Source of the DNA: JANNHP01 sp031404455
GTDB taxonomy: Bacteria; Planctomycetota; JAJSAM01; JAJVHW01
Reading direction: 5' to 3'
NCBI GenBank assembly: GCA_031404455.1
Contig: JANNHP010000084.1
Location: forward strand, 1-31,303
DNA length: 31,303 nt
The first letter of the stretch is position 1. The number at the start of each line of letters is the position of its first letter. This document shows positions 1 through 6,983 of the stretch, one piece after another. Under the pieces are notes generated by a model, which was not told the origin of the DNA, ran no database searches, and saw nothing but the letters and a program-made list of their open reading frames with translations. Position numbers and translations under genes: made by a program.

Positions 1-159
1 CCTTCCCCCGAGAACCGATCACACCTCTTCAGACGGGAGGATAGCCGACCTTTCACCGCGCCGCCGCGCCGCGTTCGAGTCTTGGGGACCGTGCGCGAGC
101 AGGTCACCGAGCGAGCAGGTCAGTTCGGAGAGGACTCCACGCTTCTCACTCCGCGCCCG

Positions 160-1653
160 CTACCGCACGTCCAGCACGAACCCCGCGTCCGCGAGGAACC
201 CGCTCTCTTCGTCGAGGTCGGCGCGCGTCAGCGGATGGCGGACGAGCCAGCCGTCGGGGAAGCGCACGGCGAGGCGGTCCTTCCCCGTGGTGACGACGAG
301 CGACGGCGGACGGCGCACGGTGCGGCTGCGATGCAGGAGGACGGCGAGTCGCAGGAGGACGCAGAGACGCCCCGCGCGCTGCGCGAACGCACCCGGCAGC
401 GCGACGAGCATCTCGCGGATGAGCTTTCGCCGGTGCCCGAGGATGAGTGCCGAGAGCGTCTGCTGGTCGTCGCGCGAGAAGCCGGGCATGTCGGAGTTGC
501 CGACGAGGTACGCGCCGTGCCGATGGTGGCCCGAGTAGGCGACCGCGAGGCCGACCTCGTGCAGACGCGCAGCCCACGCGAGGAGCTTCGGCGACTCCTC
601 GTCGGTCAGATCCCAGGCGGCGGCGACCTGCGCCAGCAGCTTCGCAACCGTGCGTTCCACGCGCTCGGCCTGCGCCGGGTCCACGCCGTAGCGCCGCGCG
701 AAGCGGCGGATCGTCCGCTCGCGGACGTCCTCGTGCAGGAATCGTCCGAGCAGGTCGAAGAGCACGCCCTCGCGGAGCGCCCCGGTCGACGTGGCCATCC
801 GGTCGATCGCGAGGCCGTCGACGATCGCCGAGAGGATCGCGACGCCGCCGGGCAGCACGTCCGCGCGGTCGGCCTCCATCCCTGCGAGTTCGAGATGATC
901 CGTGCGTCCCGCCTCGATCATCGCCTTGCGCAGCCGCGAGAGTCCCTTCGCGGTGATGCCCTGCGCCGTCCAGCCGTTCGCGACGAGGATCTGCTCGACC
1001 GCGAGGATCGTCCCCGACGAGCCGATCGACGCCTGCCAGCCGAGACGCCGGTAGCGGTTCCGGATCGTGCGCACCTCGAGCCGGGCCGCGATGCGCGCCT
1101 TCTCCATCCCCTTCTTCGTGATCCGCCCGCCCTTGAAGTACCGCTGCGACCACTCGACGCAGCCCATGTGGAGACTGTCCGTGAGCAGCGGCTCGAACCG
1201 GCGGCCGATGATGCACTCCGTGCTGCCGCCGCCGATGTCCACGACGAGCCTCTGACCCACGTCGTCCTGCCGCGAGTGCGCGACGCCGAGATAGATGAGG
1301 CGCGCCTCCTCTCGGCCGGGCACGACCTCGATCGCGTGGCCGAGCTGACGCTCCGCGCGGCGCAGGAACTCGTCGGCGTTCTTCGCCTGGCGCAGGGCGC
1401 TCGTGCCGACGGCGCGGACGCTCTTCGCGGGCATGTCGCGCAGGCGCTGGGCGAACCGCGCGAGGCACGCCATCGCTCGGCGCTGGGCCGCCATGGAGAG
1501 GTTGCCGTCGTCGTCGAGCCCGGCCGCGAGAGACACCCGCTCCTTCAGCCGGTCCACGACGTGGACGTGCCCGTCGTCCACGTGGGCCACGACCATGTGG
1601 AAGCTGTTCGAGCCGAGATCGACGGCGGCGACGGAGCGCGGACCTGCCTTCAT
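160..1653 (-). CDS. ppx: Exopolyphosphatase / pppGpp phosphohydrolase family (Ppx/GppA)
   Basis: About 497 residues. The protein has the ASKHA-type Ppx/GppA N-terminal domain: phosphate-1 motif AVDLGSNSFHMVV near the start, a GTSALRQAKN stretch, and the phosphate-2 loop VDIGGGSTECI about 140 residues in, followed by SSGTI. The C-terminal half is an HD-like helical domain (WAARLHEVGLAVAYSGHHRHGAYLV), as in long Ppx proteins. The family removes terminal phosphate from polyphosphate or pppGpp in the cytoplasm. I chose the ATG of MKAGPRSV at 1653. The frame stays open to 1740, but that extension runs over the divergent regulator's promoter and start and looks unlike the family. The gene is divergent from a PhoB-type regulator, so a polyphosphate role is more likely than a purely stringent-response role. 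Ppx and GppA cannot be told apart from sequence alone. Confidence 0.93.
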   Translation of the reverse strand: MKAGPRSVAAVDLGSNSFHMVVAHVDDGHVHVVDRLKERVSLAAGLDDDGNLSMAAQRRAMACLARFAQRLRDMPAKSVRAVGTSALRQAKNADEFLRRAERQLGHAIEVVPGREEARLIYLGVAHSRQDDVGQRLVVDIGGGSTECIIGRRFEPLLTDSLHMGCVEWSQRYFKGGRITKKGMEKARIAARLEVRTIRNRYRRLGWQASIGSSGTILAVEQILVANGWTAQGITAKGLSRLRKAMIEAGRTDHLELAGMEADRADVLPGGVAILSAIVDGLAIDRMATSTGALREGVLFDLLGRFLHEDVRERTIRRFARRYGVDPAQAERVERTVAKLLAQVAAAWDLTDEESPKLLAWAARLHEVGLAVAYSGHHRHGAYLVGNSDMPGFSRDDQQTLSALILGHRRKLIREMLVALPGAFAQRAGRLCVLLRLAVLLHRSRTVRRPPSLVVTTGKDRLAVRFPDGWLVRHPLTRADLDEESGFLADAGFVLDVR

Positions 1654-1695
1654 GCGGAACAGACTCGAATTCGGGTGTGCAGGCTTTGCCGTGGA

Positions 1696-1712
1696 TTCAT
1701 GAATCCTTCGTG
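1696..1712 (+). promoter_or_regulatory. Candidate PHO box and promoter of the PhoB-type regulator
   Basis: TTCATG at 1696-1701 and TTCGTG at 1707-1712 form a direct repeat with an 11-base period, the spacing used by PhoB-family dimers. Nine bases further on is a -10-like CATACT (1722-1727), and six bases after that the GTG start at 1734, so the transcript is probably leaderless. The first half-site also lies inside a perfect 14-base palindrome, GGATTCATGAATCC (1693-1706). It could therefore be read towards ppx as well. The assignment rests on spacing and on similar repeats before pstS, pstB and the porin. Confidence 0.5.
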
Positions 1713-1733
1713 TCGGGGCTCCATACTGGGCGC

Positions 1734-2432
1734 GTGTCACGGAAGAAGATCCTGGTCGTGGACGACGAGAAGGACCTCGTCGACATCCTCGCGTTCAACC
1801 TTCGGCGCGAACAGTACGAAGTCGTCACCGCGCACGACGGGGAGAAGGCGCTCGAGGTCGCGCGCCGCGACTCGCCGGACCTGATCATCCTCGACCTGAT
1901 GATGCCCGGCATCGGCGGGCTCGAGGTCTGCCGCCGCCTGCGCGGCGAGCCGCGCACGTCGAAGATCCCCGTCATCATGCTCACCGCGAAGGGCGAGGAG
2001 ACCGACGCCGTCATCGGTCTCGCGCAGGGCGCCGACGACTATGTCCGCAAGCCCTTCGGCGTGAAGGAGCTGATGGCCAGGGTCGCCGCCCACCTGCGCT
2101 CGCAGGCCAGAGCCGGCGAGGACGAGCACCCGAAGGTCATCCGCTTCGGCGAACTCGTGATCGACAGCGACCGGTTCGTCGCGACGCTCGGCGACGACGA
2201 CCTGCCGCTCACGACCACCGAGTTCAAGCTGCTGCGCCATCTCGTCTCGAAGAAGGGGCGCGTCTTCTCGCGCAACGACCTCCTCGACTCCGTGCGCGGC
2301 CCCGACGCCATCGTCACCGATCGCACGATCGACGTGCACGTCGCCGCGGTCCGGCGCAAACTCGGGCGCTACGGCGACCACCTGCTGACGGTGCGCGGCG
2401 TCGGGTACAAGTTCGCCGAGCACGCGGCGTAG
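1734..2432 (+). CDS. phoB: PhoB-type (OmpR family) response regulator
   Basis: 232 residues. The receiver domain is residues 1-118: acidic pair in LVVDDEKD, phospho-acceptor Asp54 in LIILDLMMPG, a switch Thr in IMLTAKGEE, and the conserved Lys in DYVRKPF. The C-terminal winged-helix DNA-binding domain (about 130-232) has LTTTEFKLLRHLVSKKGRVFSR and the VTDRTIDVHVAAVRRKLG recognition region, typical of PhoB/OmpR proteins. Start: the GTG at 1734 gives a normal N-terminus. The in-frame ATG at 1677 would add 19 unusual residues and run through the promoter. The gene is divergent from ppx and has a PHO-box-like repeat in front, so autoregulation is likely. Its probable kinase is the PhoR at 16635, some 14 kb away. 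OmpR-family members look alike, so the name rests on this context. Confidence 0.88.
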   Translation: MSRKKILVVDDEKDLVDILAFNLRREQYEVVTAHDGEKALEVARRDSPDLIILDLMMPGIGGLEVCRRLRGEPRTSKIPVIMLTAKGEETDAVIGLAQGADDYVRKPFGVKELMARVAAHLRSQARAGEDEHPKVIRFGELVIDSDRFVATLGDDDLPLTTTEFKLLRHLVSKKGRVFSRNDLLDSVRGPDAIVTDRTIDVHVAAVRRKLGRYGDHLLTVRGVGYKFAEHAA

Positions 2433-2485
2433 GAACGGCGCCGACCCCGCACGTCGGTACTCGACTCTCTTCGACAAGCGATTCT

Positions 2486-2610
2486 CGGTAGGGGCGGGCC
2501 CCCGTGCCCGCCCCACGCTTGCACCGCGCTCGGGTGGGGGCGGACACAGGGGTCGCCGCGAGTTCGTCCTCAGGACGAACTCGTACGGCCCGGCGCCATT
2601 GCCCCTACCG
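2486..2610. mobile_element. MITE-like inverted-repeat element (non-autonomous)
   Basis: The element is bounded by perfect 10-base terminal inverted repeats, CGGTAGGGGC (2486-2495) and GCCCCTACCG (2601-2610). It contains a 9-base stem (2491-2499 with 2506-2514) and an 11-base stem with a 3-base loop (2559-2569 with 2573-2583). It has no reading frame of note. GATT occurs just outside both ends (2480-2483 and 2614-2617) and might be a target duplication, offset by 2-3 bases. The element fills the space between two convergent genes, so its hairpins may also serve as a two-way transcription terminator. I cannot see other copies in this window. Confidence 0.6.
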
Positions 2611-2648
2611 GGAGATTGGCTCACTCGCATCACCGGACGGATCTGCTG

Positions 2649-3578
2649 CTACGCGTCCCTGAGCCGCAGCACGGCCTCGACCGGATAGTGGTCCGAGAGG
2701 CGCACGTCGTGGAGGGCGCGGTAGTCCTCGACGTTCCAGTGACGGCTGAAGAGCACGTAGTCGAGGGTGCGATTGCGGTCGCCGGTCGGGTACGTGTGGT
2801 ACTCGGGGCCGTCGTCGTGGGGGACGGTGCGCAGTCCGCAGCGCGCGAGGACCTTCAGCGTCTCGTCGTCGCGGTAGCTGAAGCGATCGCGGTCGCCCGC
2901 GGGGAAGTCGCGGTCGCGGCATCCGGGCGGCGTGGTGTTGAGGTCGCCGAGGAAGACGACGGGCACGTCGCCGAGCGCGGCGACTTCGGCCGCGATCGCC
3001 GCGGCCTGCCGCGCGCGCTTCTTCGGGTCGTAGGCGTGCAGGTGCGTGTTCCCGACCCACACGGTCGATCCGCGGTGCCGCACCGGCGCCAGCGTGAAGC
3101 CGCACGCGGCGAGGTTGAACACCCGGCCCGGGAGACGTGCGTGGATCTCGCCGCCCTCGGCCAGCGGTTCGCGGCAGAGCAGCACGTTGGCGTACCGGAA
3201 GAGCGCGATGCCGATCGGGTGCGAGAGCGCCGTCTCGTAGCCGGAGAGCACGCGGTAGTAGTCGTCCTGCGCCGAGCGCGCGAGCGGGAGGAGCCCGAAC
3301 CCGAAGAGCCCGCCGAACACCTCCTGCAGGCCGACGGCGTCGAACCGGTCGTGGTGTCGCTGGAGCCATTCGGCGATCCAGTACGTGTACGCGGCGGTCT
3401 CGTGCAGCAGTTCGAGACGACGGGAGTCGTCCGGTTCCACCGTGCGGCGAAGGCAGCCGATGTCGGGCCCCTGGCCGCGGTGCGTGTTGAACGTGACGAC
3501 GCGGAAGAGGTCGCGCGCCGTCTCGATCCGCCGCGAGTGCGGAGCCCCAGTTCCCGGGAGCGCGAGCGCGGTCGTCAT
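2649..3578 (-). CDS. Endonuclease/exonuclease/phosphatase (EEP) family hydrolase
   Basis: 309 residues. It carries the EEP (DNase I/sphingomyelinase/inositol-phosphatase) fold motifs in order: VVTFNTHRGQG, VGLQEV with the metal-binding Glu, WVGNTHLHA, VFLGDLNTTP with Asp and Asn, a TLDYVLFS segment, and the terminal LSDHYPVEAVL with the catalytic Asp-His. These are metal-dependent phosphodiesterases, and the substrate cannot be read from the sequence. No clear signal peptide is present, so a cytoplasmic location is likely. The ATG at 3578 lies five bases behind a -10-like TCTACT. An ATG nine codons upstream (3605) is possible. The 5' neighbour on the same strand is a glycosyltransferase-like gene 54 bases away. 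Either a lipid phosphodiesterase or a nuclease role would fit. Confidence 0.85.
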   Translation of the reverse strand: MTTALALPGTGAPHSRRIETARDLFRVVTFNTHRGQGPDIGCLRRTVEPDDSRRLELLHETAAYTYWIAEWLQRHHDRFDAVGLQEVFGGLFGFGLLPLARSAQDDYYRVLSGYETALSHPIGIALFRYANVLLCREPLAEGGEIHARLPGRVFNLAACGFTLAPVRHRGSTVWVGNTHLHAYDPKKRARQAAAIAAEVAALGDVPVVFLGDLNTTPPGCRDRDFPAGDRDRFSYRDDETLKVLARCGLRTVPHDDGPEYHTYPTGDRNRTLDYVLFSRHWNVEDYRALHDVRLSDHYPVEAVLRLRDA

Positions 3579-3583
3579 CGATG

Positions 3584-3589
3584 AGTAGA
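3584..3589 (-). promoter_or_regulatory. -10-like box directly before the EEP gene
   Basis: TCTACT on the minus strand (four of six matches to TATAAT) ends five bases before the ATG at 3578. Transcription would begin at or next to the start codon, giving a leaderless mRNA. There is no Shine-Dalgarno sequence in this position. Confidence 0.4.
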
Positions 3590-3632
3590 TCGGCGTTCCA
3601 CGCAAATCGTGGCGTCGGCCTGCGTGAAGTTC

Positions 3633-4913
3633 CTACGAACCGGAGATCGTCTCGGCGATCCGAGCGGCGCCGGTCCGCGGCATGCGCGTGAATCCGGCCC
3701 ACGCGGCGGCGGCGAACGAGCCGTCGGCGAGGAGCGACGGAAATCGCGCGGCGGTCCTGCGCGAGTCCTCCGCGTCGATCGCGGCGCCGAGGCCGAGCGC
3801 CCACGCGCGGTTCCTGCGCTCGTGGACGCCGAGCGGCCGGGCGAGGAGGAGCGGCAGGCCCAGTGCCCCGTAGAACGTCAGCTCGCTCGGCTTCGTCCAG
3901 AGCACGTCGGCCGAGGCGAGCGTCTCGTTGAAGCGGCGGTAGTACGCCGGGAAGCCGGACTCGCAAAGGACGCTGACGGAGGCGCCGACCCGCGCGGCGG
4001 CGATCCACTTCTCGAACCGCTCCGCGACGGGACGCCGCGTCCCGGCGACGAGGACGAGACGCAGTTCCCCGCGGGCGAGCGGCTCGCGCAGCGTCGAGAG
4101 GAGCCGGCGCGCCACCTCGGCCTGCGCCCCCGCGCCGCCGACGGCGAAGACGATCGTCGGCGGACCCGGCGCGACGAACTCGACATCGCCGAGACGACAG
4201 CGGATCTCGTCCGCGTGCGCCGTGCGGAATGCGCCGCCCGGATCGAGCCGTGCGAGACGTGACGCGAACGCGACGCGGAGTCCGTCGCCGGTCAGTTCGG
4301 GCGGGAGCGGGAACCCGGTGACGCTCACGAGACCCGGCGCCACGCCGTAGCTGCGCAGGCGAGCCGCCGCGGTCTCCGTCGGGGCGAGGTAGACGATCTT
4401 CGAGCGCGACGGATCGAGCGGCGCCCAGATGCGGTTCACGTCGCTGTCGGTGACGACGAGGTGCACGCGAAGGGCGCCGTGCGCCGCCGCGGCGATCGCC
4501 GGCGCGTAGAACGTGGCGACGAGCGGATCGGCTCCGGCCCTCAGGTGCGACGCGAGTCCCGCGCCGAGGCCGTCGCGGATGAGTGTGTCGAGCTGCCGCA
4601 CGGCGTAGGTCGGCGCGGAGTCGTCGCGGCCGGCCGTGAGTTCGGGGATTCCCGTGACAAAGTCGAGCAGACGGCCGGCGCCCGGCAGGTACCAGGCGTC
4701 CGCGGCGCGGGAGAGGCCCTCGTAGAGACGGCGCGCGCGCAGCCACGCCCGTGCCTCGTCCGCCGTCGCGACGGGCGCACGGTCGGCCTCGACCACGCTG
4801 CCCCCGCTCGCCGTCGCGATCGCGGCTGCTGCGCGCAGGTGGCCGTAACCCATGTCGAGCGCGGCGATCACGGGTGCGCCCGCGGCGACAGCGGAATCGC
4901 GAGAGGTTCTCAC
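3633..4913 (-). CDS. GT-B-like glycosyltransferase family protein (MGDG synthase/MurG-like layout), substrate unknown
   Basis: About 426 residues from a GTG at 4913. Near the N-terminus is IAALDMGYGHLRAAAAIA, which resembles the glycine-rich GGGHxxAA loop of GT28/MGDG-synthase-type enzymes. A Rossmann-like C-terminal half follows: IVFAVGGAGAQAEVA, then LVLVAGTRRPV, then ASADVLWTKPSELTFYGALGLPLLLARPLGVHE. That last stretch matches the donor-binding KPSE/GxP region of GT-B enzymes. There is no signal peptide. The gene is divergent from the GT21-like gene with 42 bases between the two starts, so one control region probably serves both. I infer a lipid or cell-envelope glycosyl transfer. It may instead belong to an uncharacterised family of the same fold. 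An ATG at MGYGHLR is too late to be the start. Confidence 0.62.
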   Translation of the reverse strand: MRTSRDSAVAAGAPVIAALDMGYGHLRAAAAIATASGGSVVEADRAPVATADEARAWLRARRLYEGLSRAADAWYLPGAGRLLDFVTGIPELTAGRDDSAPTYAVRQLDTLIRDGLGAGLASHLRAGADPLVATFYAPAIAAAAHGALRVHLVVTDSDVNRIWAPLDPSRSKIVYLAPTETAAARLRSYGVAPGLVSVTGFPLPPELTGDGLRVAFASRLARLDPGGAFRTAHADEIRCRLGDVEFVAPGPPTIVFAVGGAGAQAEVARRLLSTLREPLARGELRLVLVAGTRRPVAERFEKWIAAARVGASVSVLCESGFPAYYRRFNETLASADVLWTKPSELTFYGALGLPLLLARPLGVHERRNRAWALGLGAAIDAEDSRRTAARFPSLLADGSFAAAAWAGFTRMPRTGAARIAETISGS

Positions 4914-4955
4914 GCGCTTCGCCCCGTCTGAATGCCGCGAGCCGATGTTGCCTGC

Positions 4956-6173
4956 ATGGCTGAGATCCTCCTCGCGATCGTCCTCGCGGCGAGCTTTGCC
5001 GTGATGGGGACGATGGAATTCACAAAGCGGCGCGCGATGGCGCGACGCCCGCTTCCCACGCCGCCGGCGCTCCCGCCCGTCAGCATCCTGAAGCCGCTCC
5101 GAGGTGCGGACCCGGGGCTCGAGACAAACCTCGAGACCTCCTTCCGGCTCGACTACCCCGAGTTCGAGATCGTGCTCGGAGCGGCGGACGAGGACGACCC
5201 CGCGCTCGCGATCGCCCGCCGCGTCGCCGAGCGCCACCCGCGCGTGCCGTCGCGGATCGTCGTCGACGCTCGCCGCATCGGACCGAATCCGAAGGTCTCG
5301 AACCTCGCCAACCTCCTGCGGCGCGCGCGCCACGAGCTCGTCCTCGTCAGCGACAGCAACGTCGCCGTGCCTCCGGGATACCTGCGCGACCTCGTCGCGC
5401 ACCACGCCGAGCCCGGCGTCGGGCTCGTCACGTCGTTCTTCCGCGGCGTGCCGGGACGCTCGTTCGGCGCGCGGCTCGAAGCTCTCCAGCTCGACGCGTT
5501 CGTGGCGGGCGGCGTCGCCGTCGCGGCGGCGACGGGCCACGTGTGCGTCGTCGGCAAGTCCATGCTGATGGCGCGCCGCGACCTCGGCCGGATCGGCGGG
5601 CTGCGCTTCCTCGCGCGGTACCTCGCGGAGGACCAGGTCTGCGGCGAGGAGATCGCGTCGAAGGGACTGCGCGTCGTCGTCGCGCGCCTCGTGATCGAGA
5701 ACCGTCTCGGCGATCTGCGCCTCGGCGACGCGGTCGCGCGGCACCTGCGCTGGGCGCGCATCCGCCGCGCGATGAATCCCGTCGCGTACGCCGGGGAGAT
5801 CCTCCTCGCGCCGGTGGCGATCGCGCTGACCGGAGCCGTCGCTCTCGCGACGCCCGCGTCGTTCGCGCTCCTTGTCGCGTCCGCCTGCCTGAAGATCGCG
5901 ATCGACGCCGCAGCCGTCTCGGGCGTCGGTGGGCGCGTCCACGCGACTCTTCCGATGGTGTCGGTCGCGAGGGACCTCGGGGTCGCGGCCCTCTGGCCCG
6001 CCGCGTGGTTCGGCCGGTCGATCTCCTGGCGCGGACGATCGCTGCGCATCGGAGCGCGTTCGCTGCTCGAACCGCTCGCGAACGACGACGTCGCGCGCGC
6101 CCCGCGCCCGACGGCGTCGCCCGCGCACGCTGCGTTCGGCGCGTCGATGCAGCGCCCTTCGCCCGTCGCGTGA
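4956..6173 (+). CDS. Membrane glycosyltransferase, family 21-like (ceramide glucosyltransferase / HpnI type)
   Basis: 405 residues. The N-terminal anchor helix (ILLAIVLAASFAVMGT) is followed by a GT-A domain starting VSILKPLRGADPG. The GT21 signature elements are present in order: a first acidic motif in GAADEDDPAL, NPKVSNLANL, the VSDSNVAVPP metal-binding motif, the AEDQVCGEEI acidic motif, and RHLRWARIRR (the [QR]xxRW acceptor motif). Two or three C-terminal membrane helices follow. Known relatives add sugar to ceramide, diacylglycerol-like or hopanoid lipids at the cytoplasmic face. I chose the ATG of MAEILLA at 4956 because it puts the anchor at the N-terminus. A weak GATGTT lies six bases in front. 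It forms a divergent pair with the GT-B-like gene. The lipid acceptor is not known. Confidence 0.85.
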   Translation: MAEILLAIVLAASFAVMGTMEFTKRRAMARRPLPTPPALPPVSILKPLRGADPGLETNLETSFRLDYPEFEIVLGAADEDDPALAIARRVAERHPRVPSRIVVDARRIGPNPKVSNLANLLRRARHELVLVSDSNVAVPPGYLRDLVAHHAEPGVGLVTSFFRGVPGRSFGARLEALQLDAFVAGGVAVAAATGHVCVVGKSMLMARRDLGRIGGLRFLARYLAEDQVCGEEIASKGLRVVVARLVIENRLGDLRLGDAVARHLRWARIRRAMNPVAYAGEILLAPVAIALTGAVALATPASFALLVASACLKIAIDAAAVSGVGGRVHATLPMVSVARDLGVAALWPAAWFGRSISWRGRSLRIGARSLLEPLANDDVARAPRPTASPAHAAFGASMQRPSPVA

Positions 6174-6238
6174 ACGCGAGGACGCGCGGCATCGCGCGTC
6201 CGCCGCTCGATCCGTGCGGACCGGGCCGCACGTCCCCC

Positions 6239-6244
6239 TACGAT
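6239..6244 (+). promoter_or_regulatory. -10 box before the LysE-type gene
   Basis: TACGAT lies eight bases before the GTG start at 6253, with no room for a leader or ribosome binding site. This is the same spacing as before the GH3 gene at 27946, and it again predicts a leaderless or nearly leaderless transcript. Confidence 0.45.
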
Positions 6245-6252
6245 GTCGCTCC

Positions 6253-6939
6253 GTGCCGCACCTCCCGTACCTTCTCGCCGCCGCCGGGCCGCTGTCCGTG
6301 GACGGCGCCGTGCTCTTCCTCGAGGGTGCTCTCGTGGGCGTGGCGGTCACGGCGCCGCCGGGTCCGGTCGGCGGTCTCTGCATCGAGCGCACGCTGAAGA
6401 ACGGGCTCGTGCACGGTCTCCTGACGGCGCTCGGCGCGCTCCTCGCCGACGCGTTCTACGGAACGCTCGCTGCGTTCGGCCTCGCGCAGGTCGCGATGCC
6501 CCACGGCCCTTGGCGCCAGGTGCTGGCGGTGATCGTCGCCGTGGCGCTCGCCGTGCTCGGGGTGAAGTATCTCCGGCGCGCGTGGCGGGGCCAGGTGGAG
6601 GTCGAGCCCGCCGCCCCGAAGGCGCGATTCGCCGGGATACTCGGACTCGCGATGGGCACGTTCCTCCTCACGCTCACCACGCCCGGGACGCTGCCCGCGT
6701 TCGTCGTGATGTTCACGAGCCTCGGCCTCGCAGCGAAGTCCGCGGAGTGCGCGGGCGGGCCGTTCCTCGTCGTCTGCGGCGTCGTCGCGGGCGCCGCGGC
6801 CTGGTGGCTGCTCCTCTGCGGGGTCGTACACCGGTTCCGCGCCCACGCGCAGGGCTGGCTCCGCGGGATGGAGTACGCGTGCGGCGTCCTCCTGCTCGTC
6901 GGCGCGGGTGCCGCGATCTGGTCGGGTTTCGGCGGGTAG
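6253..6939 (+). CDS. LysE-type translocator family membrane protein
   Basis: 228 residues with six likely membrane helices. The family's N-terminal signature is visible as VGVAVTAPPGPVGGLCIERTLKNGLVHGLLTALGALLADAFYG; compare PGP and the G..ADxxY pattern in LysE/RhtB/CadD exporters. A second helix bundle begins at GILGLAMGTFLLTLTTPGTLPAFVVMF. These proteins export small amino acids or other small molecules across the inner membrane, and the substrate here is unknown. The start is a GTG. The gene lies 79 bases after the GT21-like gene on the same strand with its own promoter-like box. It ends 44 bases from the convergent pyruvate-kinase-like gene, a spacer containing three copies of CGGTGGT. 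Confidence 0.85.
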   Translation: MPHLPYLLAAAGPLSVDGAVLFLEGALVGVAVTAPPGPVGGLCIERTLKNGLVHGLLTALGALLADAFYGTLAAFGLAQVAMPHGPWRQVLAVIVAVALAVLGVKYLRRAWRGQVEVEPAAPKARFAGILGLAMGTFLLTLTTPGTLPAFVVMFTSLGLAAKSAECAGGPFLVVCGVVAGAAAWWLLLCGVVHRFRAHAQGWLRGMEYACGVLLLVGAGAAIWSGFGG

Positions 6940-6983
6940 CGGCGCGGCGGTGGTGCGGTGGTCGCGCGGTGGTGGCGCGAGAG

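Noticed and set aside
95..122. Direct repeat GCGAGCAGGTCA (95-106 and 111-122) behind ppx
   Set aside because: Only two copies with a 4-base spacer and no hairpin. It is too little to call a functional site. The first 159 bases hold nothing else I can support.
1654..1740. Upstream extension of ppx to an ATG at 1740
   Set aside because: It would overlap the phoB start and its promoter, and the extra residues are unlike the family.
82..1884. Long plus-strand open frame opposite ppx
   Set aside because: Arg-rich, low-complexity product without motifs. It mirrors ppx in a GC-rich genome and runs into phoB.
3579..3632. TTCACG half-site upstream of the EEP gene as another PHO box
   Set aside because: No second TTC half-site at 11 bases. 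A single half-site is expected by chance.
4914..4955. Shared PHO box between the two divergent glycosyltransferase genes
   Set aside because: TTC triplets occur, but not with the 11-base period on either strand.
6940..6983. Three CGGTGGT repeats between LysE and the pyruvate-kinase-like gene as a regulatory array
   Set aside because: Short, irregularly spaced low-complexity repeats between two stop codons. There is no sign of function.
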